The notes: generated from the letters alone by a model not told the origin. A stretch of 64,000 bases of DNA from Combretum micranthum (GCA_024138025.1 JAMXBD010000012.1:434001-498000), one strand, 5' to 3'; positions 1 to 12,566 are shown, counted from the stretch's first letter. Made by a program: numbers and translations.

Positions 1-385
1 TTCTTTTTTTTCTTAATAAATGAAAAATTAAAATCAAACACGTTGTGAATTTTGTTAATCATTAACTCTATTTCTCTTTTTTTTCTTTCATTTTTTTATA
101 ATTTTATCAAGCATAGAACAAACTTTCTACCATTTCTATTTCCACTTATTTTCGCTTTTGCTCTTTTGTTTTCGTCCATTTCCACTTTTAATGAAGTTGT
201 ATAAATATCCTTAGCAACTGCAAAATGGTTAGTAAAATGTAGAATAGACCACTGTATATACCAAACTTTGGCTATGAGGCATAAAATATTAATGGTGGTA
301 TTAAATGTTTTTAGGCTTTGAAAATTCTATTAATTTGTCATAACAATACTAGCAAGCAAAAATTAAGTATAACATATATTTAAAA

Positions 386-1304
386 GAATAAATTACATTT
401 ATCACCCCCTCTAAACTTTGTGAAAAACATGGACATCCCATTTTTTCTAAAATACAATACTTTTCCCCAACTTTTTATCCACATCAATGCTTATGTTGTA
501 TTATTAATGATAATGTGTCATTGCAAAATCTTCACTACATCAGTATTATTAATTATTTTATTTAAATATTATAATTTATATATTAAATTGGATAAATTAA
601 TTAAAAATAAATAAATTTGTAATAAATGGAAAACGAAAATGTTGATTTAAAAATGCACAAACATGAAACATTTATTATATATTAAAATATCAAATTACTT
701 ATAAAAAATTAAAGGAAAAAAAGAGTCAAATGGAAGTCTTCCCAATTTTAATTAGTATCACCTTAATATTTTAACAAAGAAACTGTAAAAATTAAACCAA
801 TACATACTAATCTAAAGTTCGCCCATGAAAGATTCGTGTTCAATAATAGTAAGACAACATTAGCACATCATCCTCATTTATCTTTTTCTGGATATATGAA
901 TTTAATATTGTTGTCTCATGTGATTTAATCATACAAAGTAAGGAAATAAAGAAACAACATGCAATTCAATATTGTTGTCTCATCTCATCATCCTCATATG
1001 ATTATTGGTATGAAGTTCTTTTTGAAAATTAAGGAAAATCATTAAAATTGGGAAGACAATCATGCAATTTTTATATTTTTTATAATTAATTTAATTATTT
1101 TATATATAATAATGTTTTATGTTTGTGCAATTCTTTTTTTAAGAAATAAATTTTTATTTGTTACAAATTTGTTTTTAATTTTTTATTATTTTTGTTTGAT
1201 TTTCATCAAAAAAATTTATTAAGGTGGTGTAAGATGTTGTATTTTAATACAGTGGGTTGTTCATGTTTTTTACAAAATTTAGAGATGATAAATGTAATTT
1301 ACCC
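386..1304. mobile_element. Mutator-like MITE, 9-bp target duplication
   Basis: Non-coding element of about 0.92 kb. Its ends are inverted copies over roughly 85 bp; the outer part reads g(a/g)(a/g)taaattacatttatca on the left and its complement on the right. The 9-bp sequence tatttaaaa lies immediately outside both ends (377-385 and 1305-1313), a perfect target duplication of the length typical of Mutator-like elements. The interior is AT-rich with no credible coding frame; the 64-residue open frame at 420-614 lies within the left arm and adjoining interior and is not a gene. Two further elements with the same outer motif are at 12896-13172 and 15863-16226. Confidence 0.8.
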
Positions 1305-1545
1305 TATTTAAAATTATAAAATAATTATTAAAATAACTACACATAAAACGACTGATTTGCGGAAAAAATTATACAAAAACAATATTAAAATACTTAGAAG
1401 AAAATAAGAAATGAAGAAACATACAACTAAAGTAGTACATCATTAATGTATCTGTTAAATTAGATAAAAAAAAATTGCTAAAAATATATCACCGTGTGCA
1501 TATTGAAAATACAAAAAAGATATATTTAAGTTTTATGTTACTTTG

Positions 1546-1547
<2 letters not shown>

Positions 1548-1581
<34 letters not shown>
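1548..1581. repeat. Poly-A tract
   Basis: Uninterrupted run of about 34 A, flanked by AT-rich DNA that resembles no gene. It could be the tail of a retroposed copy, but no retroelement body was recognised beside it. Confidence 0.8.
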
Positions 1582-1982
1582 CCTTAATGTTACACTATAT
1601 TGTCTAGTAGTCCTGCACATGTATTGAGTGCATTATAATATTACATAAAACAATTGATGCAGGAAAATAAATTATACATTAAAATAATCATAAAGTCATA
1701 TCTCATTATAATTACATATAATCTTTGACATTTATAAAAATGAATGAATTTTATATATAAATAGTACATATTTTAGTTAAATTCCATTAAAATCCTTTGA
1801 TAAAATCTTTATTAATTAGTTGCAATAAACTTTTTAATATTATTAAAGGACAGTATGAGAAGATGTAGAGTTCAAAACTTCAAGTATTTACTAATGATAT
1901 AGAATGCAATAATATTTTTTCTAAATTAATTAACACAGAATAGTTGACACGTTTTACGAATCAACGGATTTTTTAACGAACC

Positions 1983-2831
1983 TAGACATCATCACGGGTC
2001 GGTTTCGAACAGGGAACCGACCTGACCCGTCACCGGCGGTTCCTGAACCGGGAACCGGACCGGCAATGGCGGGTGAACCGGTAAAGGACCCGTCGGTTCT
2101 GACGGGTCCTTACGGTTCCATCCCTAAAAAACCGCATGACCGGCGGTTTTGGAACCGTCGATTCAAGAACGGCGAGAACCGGCAATTTTACACCATAAAA
2201 ATTATAAAAAAAAAAAAAGTAAGAAAAAGGAAAAGAAAATTATAAAAAATTGTAATTATAAAATAAATATTTAAAATTATTTTTGCATAAATAATAAAAA
2301 ATTATTTCCTATTCACAATATTTAATGTGTTATTATTAACAACACAAGTAATAAATAATTTGAAATCATATATTGTTAAATTTATGTAGACTTCTAATCA
2401 AAGTAGACTTACTTTCTTAACAATGTGTGATTCGTTTTTTGTTATTGAGAATTATTTATATCTTTGAATATTTTATAATGTCACATTGCTAATATAACAA
2501 CCAAAAAAGTGCAAGTGATTGTACATAAATAAATACATAATTATAGAATTTCTTTTAACTAATACTATGAACAATTATTATTAGGCTCAATGTTATTTCA
2601 AGTTAAAAATTTATTTTGTATTTTTTTAGTTAAATTAAGTAAATTATTTAATTGATTTTTTATTTTTTTTCATGGTTCCCGGTTCCTCTAGAACCGGAAC
2701 CGAACCGTGAGAACCGGCGGTTCCTAAGAACCGGGAACCGGACTGGCTCCCACGGGTCCGGCTCCGGTTCCACCACTTTTGGAACCGGGAACCGGCGGTT
2801 CGGGTCTGGAACCGGACCGTGACGATGTCTA
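1983..2831. mobile_element. Non-autonomous hAT element, GC-rich ends
   Basis: An 849-bp element bounded by a perfect 8-bp duplication, aacgaacc, at 1975-1982 and 2832-2839. The terminal inverted repeat is tagacatc(a/g)tcacgg. Inside each end lies about 160-190 bp of GC-rich DNA made of repeated gaaccgg / ccggttc words in both orientations, around an AT-rich core without coding capacity. The 8-bp duplication and arrays of subterminal words are hallmarks of the hAT superfamily, where such words bind transposase. No transposase is encoded, so movement would depend on an element elsewhere. Confidence 0.88.
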
Positions 2832-2839
2832 AACGAACC

Positions 2840-3334
2840 TAATAGAAGTATTATTTTTGCAAAATTTAGAAAATATTGAAAATTGAAATAGAAAATAATA
2901 AAAATATAATATTAAAATAAAAAATGAAAATGAAAAACTTTGAGACTGCACATATAATTTTTCATACCTTAAAATTTCTAGCCAATTCCAAACCAGATCA
3001 TCTTGGATCAAATACCAAGTTGGCAACAGATAAGCGGAATCTTGAGCTATTCATGTTGAAGATAACACTTGCTATGCTACCTGCTATAAATAACATTGTG
3101 AGACTGGTCCAGGTTTGGCCCAAATGAGATAAAGAGGTCAAGGACCAATAAATAAAATTGGGATCAACAAGAGGTTAAACCACCGCTGGAATGAATTGTT
3201 TTTGGTCAAGTTAGGTTTAACCAATTGAACCAAGTGGTGAGTTAACTCGGATCTGACAATACAATTATAAATGCCAATAAATTAGCATTCGCAAGACCTC
3301 TAATCGAGCACTTTTTATTATGATCGTTTTATTC
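2840..3334. other. Upstream region of the ADH gene
   Basis: AT-rich at first, then more balanced in base composition from about 2960. Two overlapping open frames of about 65 codons on opposite strands (2829-3026 and 2924-3127) have no recognisable similarity and are treated as chance. No repeat with clear ends was seen. Confidence 0.4.
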
Positions 3335-3342
3335 TATATATT
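3335..3342 (+). promoter_or_regulatory. Candidate TATA box of the ADH gene
   Basis: The motif tatatatt lies about 90 bp upstream of the chosen ATG (3430), a normal distance for a plant promoter with a short leader. The assignment rests on position and motif only. Confidence 0.45.
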
Positions 3343-3429
3343 TGTCCAATCGAAAGAAGAAGAACCACGCAGTATCTCATTCAATTATCTCTTTCAGAGA
3401 CTGCTTGGTGGCACTTCCTCCGGCAAGTA

Positions 3430-6400
3430 ATGGCAAAGACAAGCTATGAAGTTATTATTTGTAAAGGTACCTAAAGTCTGTTTGGATTATCTAGTTTTTA
3501 TTTGCATTTATTTATATCTTATCTATATTTTATTTGTATATGATATATTTGATTTATTCATAAGTAAAAATATTTATTTTTTACCTGTATCTATTTACAA
3601 ATATTCATTTGAAAACGATAAAAATAAGACATCAAAACGATAAAAAACAAAGCAAACAAATAGAGGATGGTTGTCTATGAAGTAACGACCCAATTAAGAC
3701 ACGAATTTAGAGAACAATACTTAAAAATAAGATATCGCTACATATGTTTTTTCTTATTTTTCTTTTCTCTCTCTTTTTTATTTTACTATTATTTTTCTCT
3801 TTTGTTTTTCAGATGTAATATGCTTTAGTGCAGAGGAGCAATGGAAGGTGGAAGAAATACAAGTAGATCCACCAAAATCATGCGAAGTTCGTATTAAAAT
3901 GTTGTATGCCAGCATTTGCCACACCGACCTATTGATCTCTAAAGGATTCCCTCTTGTTAGTACATAACACACCTAGTAATAAATTATCTTTTATATATAT
4001 AAATGGAGATAGATGTATAAATAATTAAAACTAAAACTAGGTTATTGTTGGTTTATTTTTCAGCCTCTCTACCCTCGGGTTCTCGGACATGAAGGAGTTG
4101 GGTTAGATCTCTCCCCTTCGCTTCTCCTAGTTGTGTTCTTATTTTTTTATACACACCTCATTTATGGTCGCTATAACCTAAGGATAAGAAGACTTTTCAC
4201 AATTGTAACATAAATTAATTACAAGAGCAAAAAATCAAAAAGTTTTTAATTTAGTTACAATTGTAATACAAATTACATCTACAAAAAGTTTTCCATTTGG
4301 TTTCTTATGGATTCGTAGATTTTCCCTTTACAGGTGAACCATTAAAAAAAAAAGAAAAGAAATATATATTTTTTAATTTTTTACATTTTACTTACTTTTC
4401 TATTTCACTTGATTTTTTTTTTTTTTCTTCTTCTATTTAAGCTCCCGGTTTTCAAAACTTTACTAAAATAGAGTTTCCACTAAACTGGTTAAATTTTTCG
4501 TCAATTTTGTGCATATGTTAGCTTCAAATAGTCAGGTGAAAAAGATTTGAACAACTCTTTCCTTTCTTTTTTCTTTATATTTCTATTAGATTTATTATAT
4601 AGAAAATTAAATATATCCTATATTATTTTTTATTATATTAATTTATTAAGAATATTTTTATATTATCATTTTGTTAATTTTTTATTATGAACCAATGTGA
4701 AAATGAAACATGTGACGGATTGATGGAAAGTTTATCAAATTTGATGAAAATCATATTTTTATAAGAATTTGAAAAAAACATTAATGACTCAAATAGAAGA
4801 AAACAAACGAAATGGTCGAGACTCAAATTTTACACAATTCATAGCATATTTCTTCGTCTACATGAAGAAATAAAACGGAATTCTTCACGCTTTTGAACAC
4901 AGATTTATATACATACACAATAAAGATTCATTAGAATTTATAACACTAGTTATGTACCATTGGTAAATAAATATAAAAAAAATAAAAACTTAATATATGT
5001 GTGGAACACGAGTTACAGTTGATTGGGAAATTGCTTATTTTACTGCTATATATGTAAAAAAAAAAAAAAAAAATTATTGGATACATAAACACATGTAATG
5101 TTTAATACTTAATGAATCTTTTCTATAAAGATTTATGGGGAAAAAAAAAAAAAACTCAATTTTGTTTATAGCAAAGTGAAAAATGGTATAAACTAATTTT
5201 ACATTCCCTATGTAAATAGTGAAAAATGGTATATACTCATTGTAGAGTAGTGGAAAGTGTTGGGGAAGAAGTAGAGGGAATAAAGGAAGGAGACTTAGTG
5301 ATACCGAGCTATGTTGGAGAATGCGGAGAATGCGAGAATTGCAAGCGTTGGGACTGTAATCAATGCCCTAACTATCCCATCTCCTTCACTGGCCGAATGC
5401 TCGACGGCACTTCCAGAATGTCTTTCCTCGACAAACAATCAAGGAAACAACTCTACCACACGATGTCCTGCTCCACTTGGTCCGAGTACGCCGTTGTTAA
5501 TGCCAAATATGTCGTCAAACTCGGCGACATCAATAACAATAAAAATGTAGCACTTGCACTGCCCCATCTCAGCTTGCTGTCCTGTGGATTCTCCACTGGG
5601 TTCGGGATGGTCTGGAAGGATGCTAAGGTGGAGAAAGGGTCTTCGGTGGCTGTACTCGGCCTTGGTCCGGTAGGATTAGGCGCCGTCTTAGGGGCAGCGG
5701 AGCAAGGAGCCGCTACCATCATCGGTGTGGATGTGAACGACGCCAAAATGGGTAAGGGGAAAGCACTCGGGATGACGGAATTCGTGAACCCTCTCTCACA
5801 TCCTGACCAAACAATTTCCCAACTCATTAAGGATTTGAGCTTGGGATTAGGAGTTGATTATTGCTTTGAGTGCACTGGCCAACCCAACCTGGTTAATCAG
5901 GCCATCCAAGCCACCAAAATGGTTGGTATCTCTCTTAGTCTCATTTCTCAATCCCCCATTTCAAATTAGGGGTTGAAATTGTCTGGTTTCTCCACCTTTT
6001 AACTACCTTATGATATTTAATATATATTAGAGATTACATATTTAGTGTAAAAATACGTGATGATAGGTAAATACCAATAAATTTTGACATGTATAGTGGT
6101 AAAATAGGTAATTTGCAAAACAATTAACTCTAGCAATATGAACACACTATATTTACATAAATTTATTAGTATTTACACATCATATATACATAATACGGAG
6201 TATGTAATACTTATAGTCCATTCACTTAACATGATAGTTATTCATTCATTCATCACTCGATGTAAAGCTGATATTATGGTATTCATTTGAAAGGAATGAT
6301 AATTCATAATGAATTGCTATTACGTAAAATGATGAATAACAATTCATGTATCTAACTTATGAATTGTCATTCAATGGTCTATTTTTCAACTTTATCATAA

Positions 6401-7435
6401 GTATCCCTATTTTGAAAATAACACATATGTAATTATCCTCTCTCTGTAATAAATGCAAGGAGCATTATAGATAGTTTATCTTTTACTCCAATAATTACTT
6501 GTTTTACTTTTTAAACCAAGTGAACATTATAATAGTAATTACAATTCTATTACATTCTCTTTGAATTGGAATTTCATTTCATCCTTATTTCATTCAGTGA
6601 AGTAAACAGACTGTTAGTGAATTTTTCTATGGCATCATTGTCTTTTAAGATGAGCGAAATGATGAAATTGAGATGTAGAAAAGATCAATTCATAGTTGCT
6701 CAGTGAATGTTGGCATACTTTGGATGTACATCATTAGGGAACGGGCAAAACATTTATAGTGGGAGCCGGTGCGCACGACAGTATCCACATCGATATATTA
6801 TCTCTCTTACAAGGCAGAACTCTGAAGGGATCCATCTTTGGTGGGCTCAAACCAAAATCACACCTTCCGCTATTATTGGACAAGTTGAAAGGCAAGGTTA
6901 GCAAGGTTATTTATTAAATTACATTGTCCAACTTAGTCATTACATTCTTAACAAAAATTCATGTTTGTAATATAGGAAATGTAACAATTCACCTAGCATA
7001 ATAATTGTGAACTATGGTATAAATTTACATTATAAGGATACAAAATGTATAAAATAGTACTTTTATCGGTCGGTCTTCTTTTTCTTGATTAATTTTGGAA
7101 TAATGTCAAAATTAGGATAGAGGAAATTAGTGGATAATACAATCTCTTCCATATATTAAAGTATAATTAATAGTTACCCATGATATGTACATATGGATCA
7201 CATTCATCAAACTTTTTCTTTATATTTGATAAATGGATGCGTGGACGGGTACAGGTGAGCTAAAATTAATTAGAAAATTTGTCAAAACAAATCTGACGTG
7301 GTTGTATTAATATTAATGCAGGGCACCCAGTTTGATGAAATTCTAACTTATGAGCTCCAGCTAGAAGATATAGCAAAAGCACACGACATCCTGAAGCAAT
7401 CAGACTGTGTGAAGATTTTGATCAAGATTTCATAA
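3430..7435 (+). CDS. Zinc-dependent alcohol dehydrogenase-like protein, six exons
   Basis: Cytosolic medium-chain dehydrogenase that would interconvert an alcohol and an aldehyde with NAD(H); the substrate is unknown. Exons: 3430-3466, 3813-3955, 4064-4101, 5246-5921, 6738-6896, 7322-7435. All introns are GT-AG, phases agree, and about 388 codons result, against roughly 380 in the family. Visible motifs are catalytic zinc ligands Cys48 (SICHTD), His69 (GHEG) and Cys186 (LLSCGFSTG); structural-zinc cysteines 99, 102, 105 and 113 (CX2CX2CX7C); nucleotide motif GLGPVG at 211-216; and Asp235 (GVDVND), which favours NAD over NADP. The start is the first ATG upstream of EVIICK, matching the family's VITCK start. 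The organisation and sequence resemble the plant 'alcohol dehydrogenase-like' group rather than classical fermentative ADH1. Introns 1 and 4 hold MITEs. A decayed paralogue lies at 24.2-28.7 kb. Confidence 0.9.
3475..3660. mobile_element. MITE family M1 copy in ADH intron 1
   Basis: Begins gtctgtttggattatct and closes near caaagcaaac, a weak inverted match. The body is rich in ttatttatat and matches the cleaner copy at 24575-24793 and copies near 43.9 and 54.9 kb. It has no coding capacity and its exact ends are uncertain. Confidence 0.55.
6214..6616. mobile_element. MITE family M2 copy in ADH intron 4
   Basis: Imperfect inverted ends (atagtccattcactta on the left, the complement of acagtctgtttactt on the right) enclose AT-rich DNA with the sub-motif gaattgctattacgtaaaatgatg. 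The same motif, sometimes inverted, recurs near 45.5 and 63.4 kb. It fills about half of ADH intron 4 and leaves the splice sites intact. Confidence 0.55.
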
Positions 7436-7491
7436 ATTGTATAATATATACAACAAAATCAATAAGTTACCTATCAATTGTCAACATCCTT

Positions 7492-7497
7492 AATAAA
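7492..7497 (+). terminator. Candidate poly(A) signal of the ADH gene
   Basis: AATAAA lies 57 bp after the ADH stop codon. It is the nearest canonical signal, and the assignment is positional. Confidence 0.45.
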
Positions 7498-7499
7498 AC

Positions 7500-8720
7500 C
7501 TATTTTTAAGGATGTTATCGCTACTATTGTACCAAGCAATAATGCATAGGTAAGCATATACATGTTCTTCCTGAGGCAGAAAATTAGTACTTGTTAGGCG
7601 TTCCAAGAACTTAAAAATGAAACTTTAAACTTTATAAACAAGCTCCTCAACTTCGAAGAATAATTCAAATAAGCATCTATATAAATTATAGCGCTATCAG
7701 TGGCAATAGAGGCAATATATTTCTTCAATCTACAATTCATTCATTACTGAGACCTCTTCAAAGCAATCGATAAAGAAAAATGGTCCCAACTATAACAATG
7801 ATTTTTCCTTTTAACACGTTTTAAAGTTTTTCTTAAGCAGATTGTTAATTATGACATTAAATTAAGTATTTAAGGTAATTGATCTTTAAAGCAAATTAAA
7901 ATAAGTAATTAATCTGGAGAAATAGGAGGGAGAAAATAGAAATTATATCATTTAGTCGAGATCACCTGTTGAAATGATTTAAGCAAAATAATCCCAAATA
8001 TACAAGAAGTCCAAACGGGTTGTTTCATAGGAAATTTGCGTAGTTATTCTACGTCGTAAGGCACTTCAAAGATTGCTCACGGGTGTTACTTCAATTTCTA
8101 CTCATATTGCTCAAGTTACTGTTGTTCTTAAGATAGAAAGGAAAATTTATCAGTGAGGGAAAATTCCCCACACAAACAAGTGGCCTTTTAAAGTAAACAG
8201 GTAATTATTTCATTCACATCAATCGAAGAACACGAATGGTCCCGAGCGTATTCGAATAAATTTCAATCCAAAAAAGGCTTGAAACAGCATACTTTAGGAG
8301 ATAGTGGGCACTTGAAACAGCAGTTCGGTTCTGCAATCTTGGCTTGTCATGTCCGACTTGCCATCGTCGTGTGGACGCTCGGTTCTGCACTTAATTGACT
8401 TGTAGCTTGGACATGGACACTCTCAAACAGTGCGAAGTCGCTTCAGAAGCTTGGCTTGTGGATTAATGTAGCATGTTATATGGACGCTCGGAAATTCAAA
8501 TGGTGGCTGCTCCGATCTAGTCCATGGACGCTTCAACTTTGCAGGCGCTAAAAAGATTGACTAGTGTTTGAATCAGTTCGGACTCGGTTCTGCCCGAGAA
8601 TACAGAACAGCTCAGAATCACAGCTGCCTGTGTGATTGGTCTGGAGTTGCGCAGCTTTTGCTTCTTTCAGCATAACAGAGCATCTAGAATCTCAGTACTT
8701 GGCTCTCCTTTGGAAGAATA
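7500..8720. other. Spacer between the ADH gene and the PPR pseudogene
   Basis: AT-rich to about 8200, then more GC-rich from 8200 to 8650. The second part holds several imperfect copies of tggacgctcgg and ttcggttctgc. No protein similarity was recognised on either strand. Remnants of the missing DYW domain of the neighbouring PPR gene were looked for and not found. Confidence 0.4.
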
Positions 8721-8724
8721 CATG

Positions 8725-10504
8725 TTAAAATTGCTCGATCATGCATTTTTCTCGATTTTGAATCATTATCATGCTCAAGCGCACTCGTTGTGCATGAATT
8801 TGAGTCAATTTAGTAGACATCAGTGCATCTTCCTTTTCCTCTTCTTCACATCTCAAATATCACTTCTTTTATTCTTGGCTTATGACCACATTCTAGTACT
8901 CTATTATTAATCTCTTCAACCTTCAAGTAGATGTCTTTTGAGCAAGGGTGTGTTCTGTCACAGGTAAGAAACTCGTGCATTACGCCATTAATATCTAACA
9001 AGCTAGTTCCTGGCACTTTATAAGCCTTACTAACCTTCATCAACTGGCGTACTTTGTTCGCATCATCCCATTTATTGATTTTTGAGTACATATTTGACAA
9101 GAGGACATAGTTTCCACTAGTTTCTGGCTCTAACTCAATCAATTTCTTGAGTGCAACTTCCCCTATCTCTATACTGCCATGAATCCTCGCAGCACCTAAT
9201 AAGGACCTCCATAAAATGGCATTAGGTTTCATTGGCATCTTCCTTATTATTTCTTCAGCTTCCTTAAATCGGCCGGCTCGTCCAAGCAAGTCAACCAAGC
9301 AACCATAGTGCTCAAGTTTGGGCTCAATACCATAAACCTGGTTCACAGACATAAAAACCCTTCGTCCCTCATCAACTAAACCGACATGGGAACAAGCACA
9401 CATCACAACAACAAAAGTCGCATCATCAGGAACCAAACCCTCCATTTCCAGTCGGTAAAACATTTCAAGCGCTTTACTTCCACACCCATGAATCGCAAAC
9501 CCTCCGATCATGGAATTATAACACAACACATCTCTCCTAGGCAATTGATCAAACACCTGACATGCTAAGTCTAGACGCCCGCACTTCGAATACATATCAA
9601 TAAGAGCTGTTGCCACAAAGAGATTGAAACTAATATCATGCTTTAGCACATACCCATGTGCCCATGTGCCCTGAATAAGAGAACCCGAATTCGCACTAGC
9701 CCTAATCAAAGCAACCATAGTAACTTCACTGGGCGTTACATTGGAATATTGCATTTCTACAAACAAGTCAAAAACTTAAAAAAGGTCCGAACCTTTACGG
9801 TCCAAAACACTGTCCACCCAATACCCATTATTCACACTCGCATAAGCAGACAATATAATGTTCCAAGAAGCTAAATCAGGTTCCTTTATTTGATCAAACA
9901 AGTATCTACACACCCCAACTAGCCCAATCTTACCATAAAAACCAACCAACGATGCTTGTACAAAATTATCATAAGGTATTTCAAGAAATTTCAACACATG
10001 GGCATGGAGTATTTTCCCAAATTGAGCCCATCCATGTGTCCCACATGCCTTAAAAAGAGACGGATACGTGTAATTATTGGGTAAAACCCTTCTTTCGTAT
10101 AGCATTTGTGCATATAACGAGAATGCAATGTGAATGCTGCAAAAGTACTGACTTTGGGGATGATTATTACTATTTTTAGTGATTATGGAGGAGATGAGTG
10201 TGTTGTAGAGGAAAACCGATGGAATTGGGATTCGGTCAAAGATGGAGAGAGAGTAAGGTATGGAGATAGAAGAAGATATGTGGAGGAGTTTGCTGAGAGG
10301 ATATGTGTGGAGGGAGAGACCGGTTGTTATGTATTGGTTATGGAGTTGTTTTAGGGTTTGGAGGGAAGAGCATTTTTGCAAAAGCTCGTTGAGGATCGAG
10401 TGTGTGGATGCAGAGACTGATCCAGGTGACACCATTGGACATGGGGCTGATTCGTACCGAGTGTCTTCATATGAAATTTCAATAGAAAAAGGCTGGCTGG
10501 GCAA
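8725..10504 (-). pseudogene. PPR protein gene (PLS class, E-type), two frameshifts
   Basis: Intron-less PPR coding sequence in pieces. The first frame (10504-9776) starts with an ATG and has typical repeat blocks such as LFDQIKEPDLASWNIILSAY. A stop and frame change at about 9767-9779 leads into the second frame (9766-8846), which carries FVATALIDMYSKCG, PLS repeats, and E/E+ motifs (MKPNAILWRSLLGAARIHG, MHEFLTCDRTHP). That frame stops after KEVIFEM. In the next frame EEEEKEDALM continues to about 8818, as in relatives at the start of the DYW region, but similarity then ends and a stop follows at 8725. The layout resembles Arabidopsis At5g43790-type proteins, which act in organelle RNA editing or processing. 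The frameshifts and the missing DYW domain suggest a dead gene; sequencing error could explain the shifts but not the missing domain. Confidence 0.85.
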
Positions 10505-10534
10505 ATTTTAATGGCTATTAGATGCAGTATTATA

Positions 10535-11089
10535 TTTAGGGTTAAATGTCATAATTATTATTTTATTCTTAATTAAGTCTACTATTATTATCATTATAAA
10601 GAACTATTTGTTATCATTATATATGAATATAATGAAACTAGCCCAATTAAAAGCAACAACTCATACACCTAAGCATATACTTGACCCATGATTTACTAAG
10701 AAACACTCATTAAACCCACATTTTTTATATTTTACTTTCACCTATAAGTTGTCCAATTATATTTTATAAACATGCCTGCTTCTTAAAATATTATTGATAT
10801 AGGACATAACATCACCATAAGATTATCAAAGAAGGACTTGCTAGATGTCATGCATAAGAAAGGTTATAAAACAACCTCAGCGATGTTAATCAAAATGCCC
10901 TCACAAATAAATATCTTTAAGAATGTTAGCCATATCTGTGTTTCATTGCAGTCGAGAAAATTTTCAAATTTTAGAGTTTTTAGAATGATAAGAGAGAAAA
11001 AAAGTGAAGAAAAGGAGTGAATTTGATGAGTTGAAGAATCATACCCAAAGGTTGAGCCGAGCCTAAAGAAGGAGAGGATAAGAGAACAA

Positions 11090-11125
<36 letters not shown>

Positions 11126-12366
11126 ATTTAAACCATGGTATTTTTCCATTTATATATTATCAATTAAAATTACCAACAAAACTATATATATATATATATA
11201 TCAAGGATTAAAGTGTTCAGTCAAAGCTGTTAATTGATTTTTGTACCCTAACAATTCTTTTAATGCGACAATCGAACATCTTTACAATTTAGGTACCAAC
11301 TTTTCAAGCATTTAAAAAAAATGTTATACTTTAATGTTATAGTTCTTATGGAGTTCCAATAAGACAATCCAAAACATCCAAGAATAAAGGAGTAGGCTTG
11401 ATGAGTTAGATCTTTTTCTTTTTTATTTCTTTTTCAAATGAAATAATCCATTTGTGAAATAGGTTTTAAAAGGCCCAAAACATCCGAGAATAAGGAGACA
11501 AGGACTCATGTAAGAGAGGAAAGCATCCTTCAATTGGAGAAATTTTGAAGAGATTCTTCCAGGTTTGATGCTAAAAATGAATGTAGTTTGACATCCAATG
11601 GGAATTATTATTGGTAGTAGTATTACTAATACTGCTGTTGCTGCATTACTACTACTGGGCTCCTCTATTTGGAAAATTTTATTTTTTTTTTAGATGACAC
11701 ACATCTAGAAAATTAAGGGATGATTTACTTCTCATAGAAAGTTCTTGGCATATGATATTGCTCATGTCTTTAAAATTTGGTAAAATATCATTCTCGAGAT
11801 GCTTATACTAATAGTGCATCAGATGAGGGTGAATCTATGGAGAGTGATAACGTGATATTATATGAAAATCTATGTTGTGGTGTTCTTACAATATAGAAAC
11901 ATATTTTTTTATTTTATATTTTTCTTTCTACCATATAAAAGCATCTAATATATTTAATCCTATGAAATTGGCTATTAAGTGCTCTGTTGCAATGGAGCAT
12001 ACATTCTTAAAGGTATCCACCTATGAAGCATCTTGATTAACATCGCATGAGGTTTGGTTTATGACCTTTTCCTTGCATGGCATCTAGTAAGTCCTTCTTG
12101 ATGATCTTATGGTGATGTTATGTCCCACATTGATAATATTTTAAGAGAAAGTCTTGTTTATAAGATGTAGTTGGACAAGTCACGGTTGAAAGTAAATTGT
12201 AGATAATATAGGCTTAATGAATGTGTCTTAGTTTAAGTCATGGATCAATTATGGGCTTAGGTGCTGTGTATGGGCTGTTGCTTTAAATGGGCCTAATCAT
12301 GATTGTGATGGTAACAAATAGTTCAATATAATAATAATTATAGTACACTTAATTAAGAATAAAATA
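10535..12366. repeat. Long inverted repeat (foldback), arms of about 0.4 kb
   Basis: The left arm, about 10535-10955, is matched in reverse complement by about 11960-12366. Anchors include cataattattattttattct at the outer edge, ggacataacatcaccataag near the middle, and ctttaagaatgt near the inner edge. The spacer of about 1 kb holds a GA microsatellite at 11092-11121 and paired copies of ccaaaacatcc. No coding sequence was seen. It starts only about 30 bp upstream of the PPR pseudogene's ATG. Neither clear terminal motifs nor a target duplication was found, so the element class is open. Confidence 0.7.
11092..11121. repeat. (GA)n microsatellite
   Basis: About 15 GA units in the spacer of the long inverted repeat. 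Confidence 0.9.
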
Positions 12367-12566
12367 ATAATTATGGACATGAACTTTAGCACAATGACAC
12401 ATTCCAACAAGCTTTACAAGGAACTTTAGGAACTCTTGCAAAAAATGACAATTAATCGAAAAGTTCATTATAATGACAATTATAGTAAATTTAATTGAGA
12501 ATAAAATGATAATAGTTATGGACATATATCACTGTCTAAATAGGAGTTAAACTCACTACCTCCTAT

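Noticed and set aside
1548..1581. Poly-A as the tail of a processed gene or LINE
   Set aside because: No coding or LINE sequence lies upstream on the + strand and no target duplication was seen, so it is listed only as a simple repeat.
5311..5827. Open frames overlapping the large ADH exon in other frames
   Set aside because: Shadows of ADH exon 4, which has the conserved zinc and NAD motifs.
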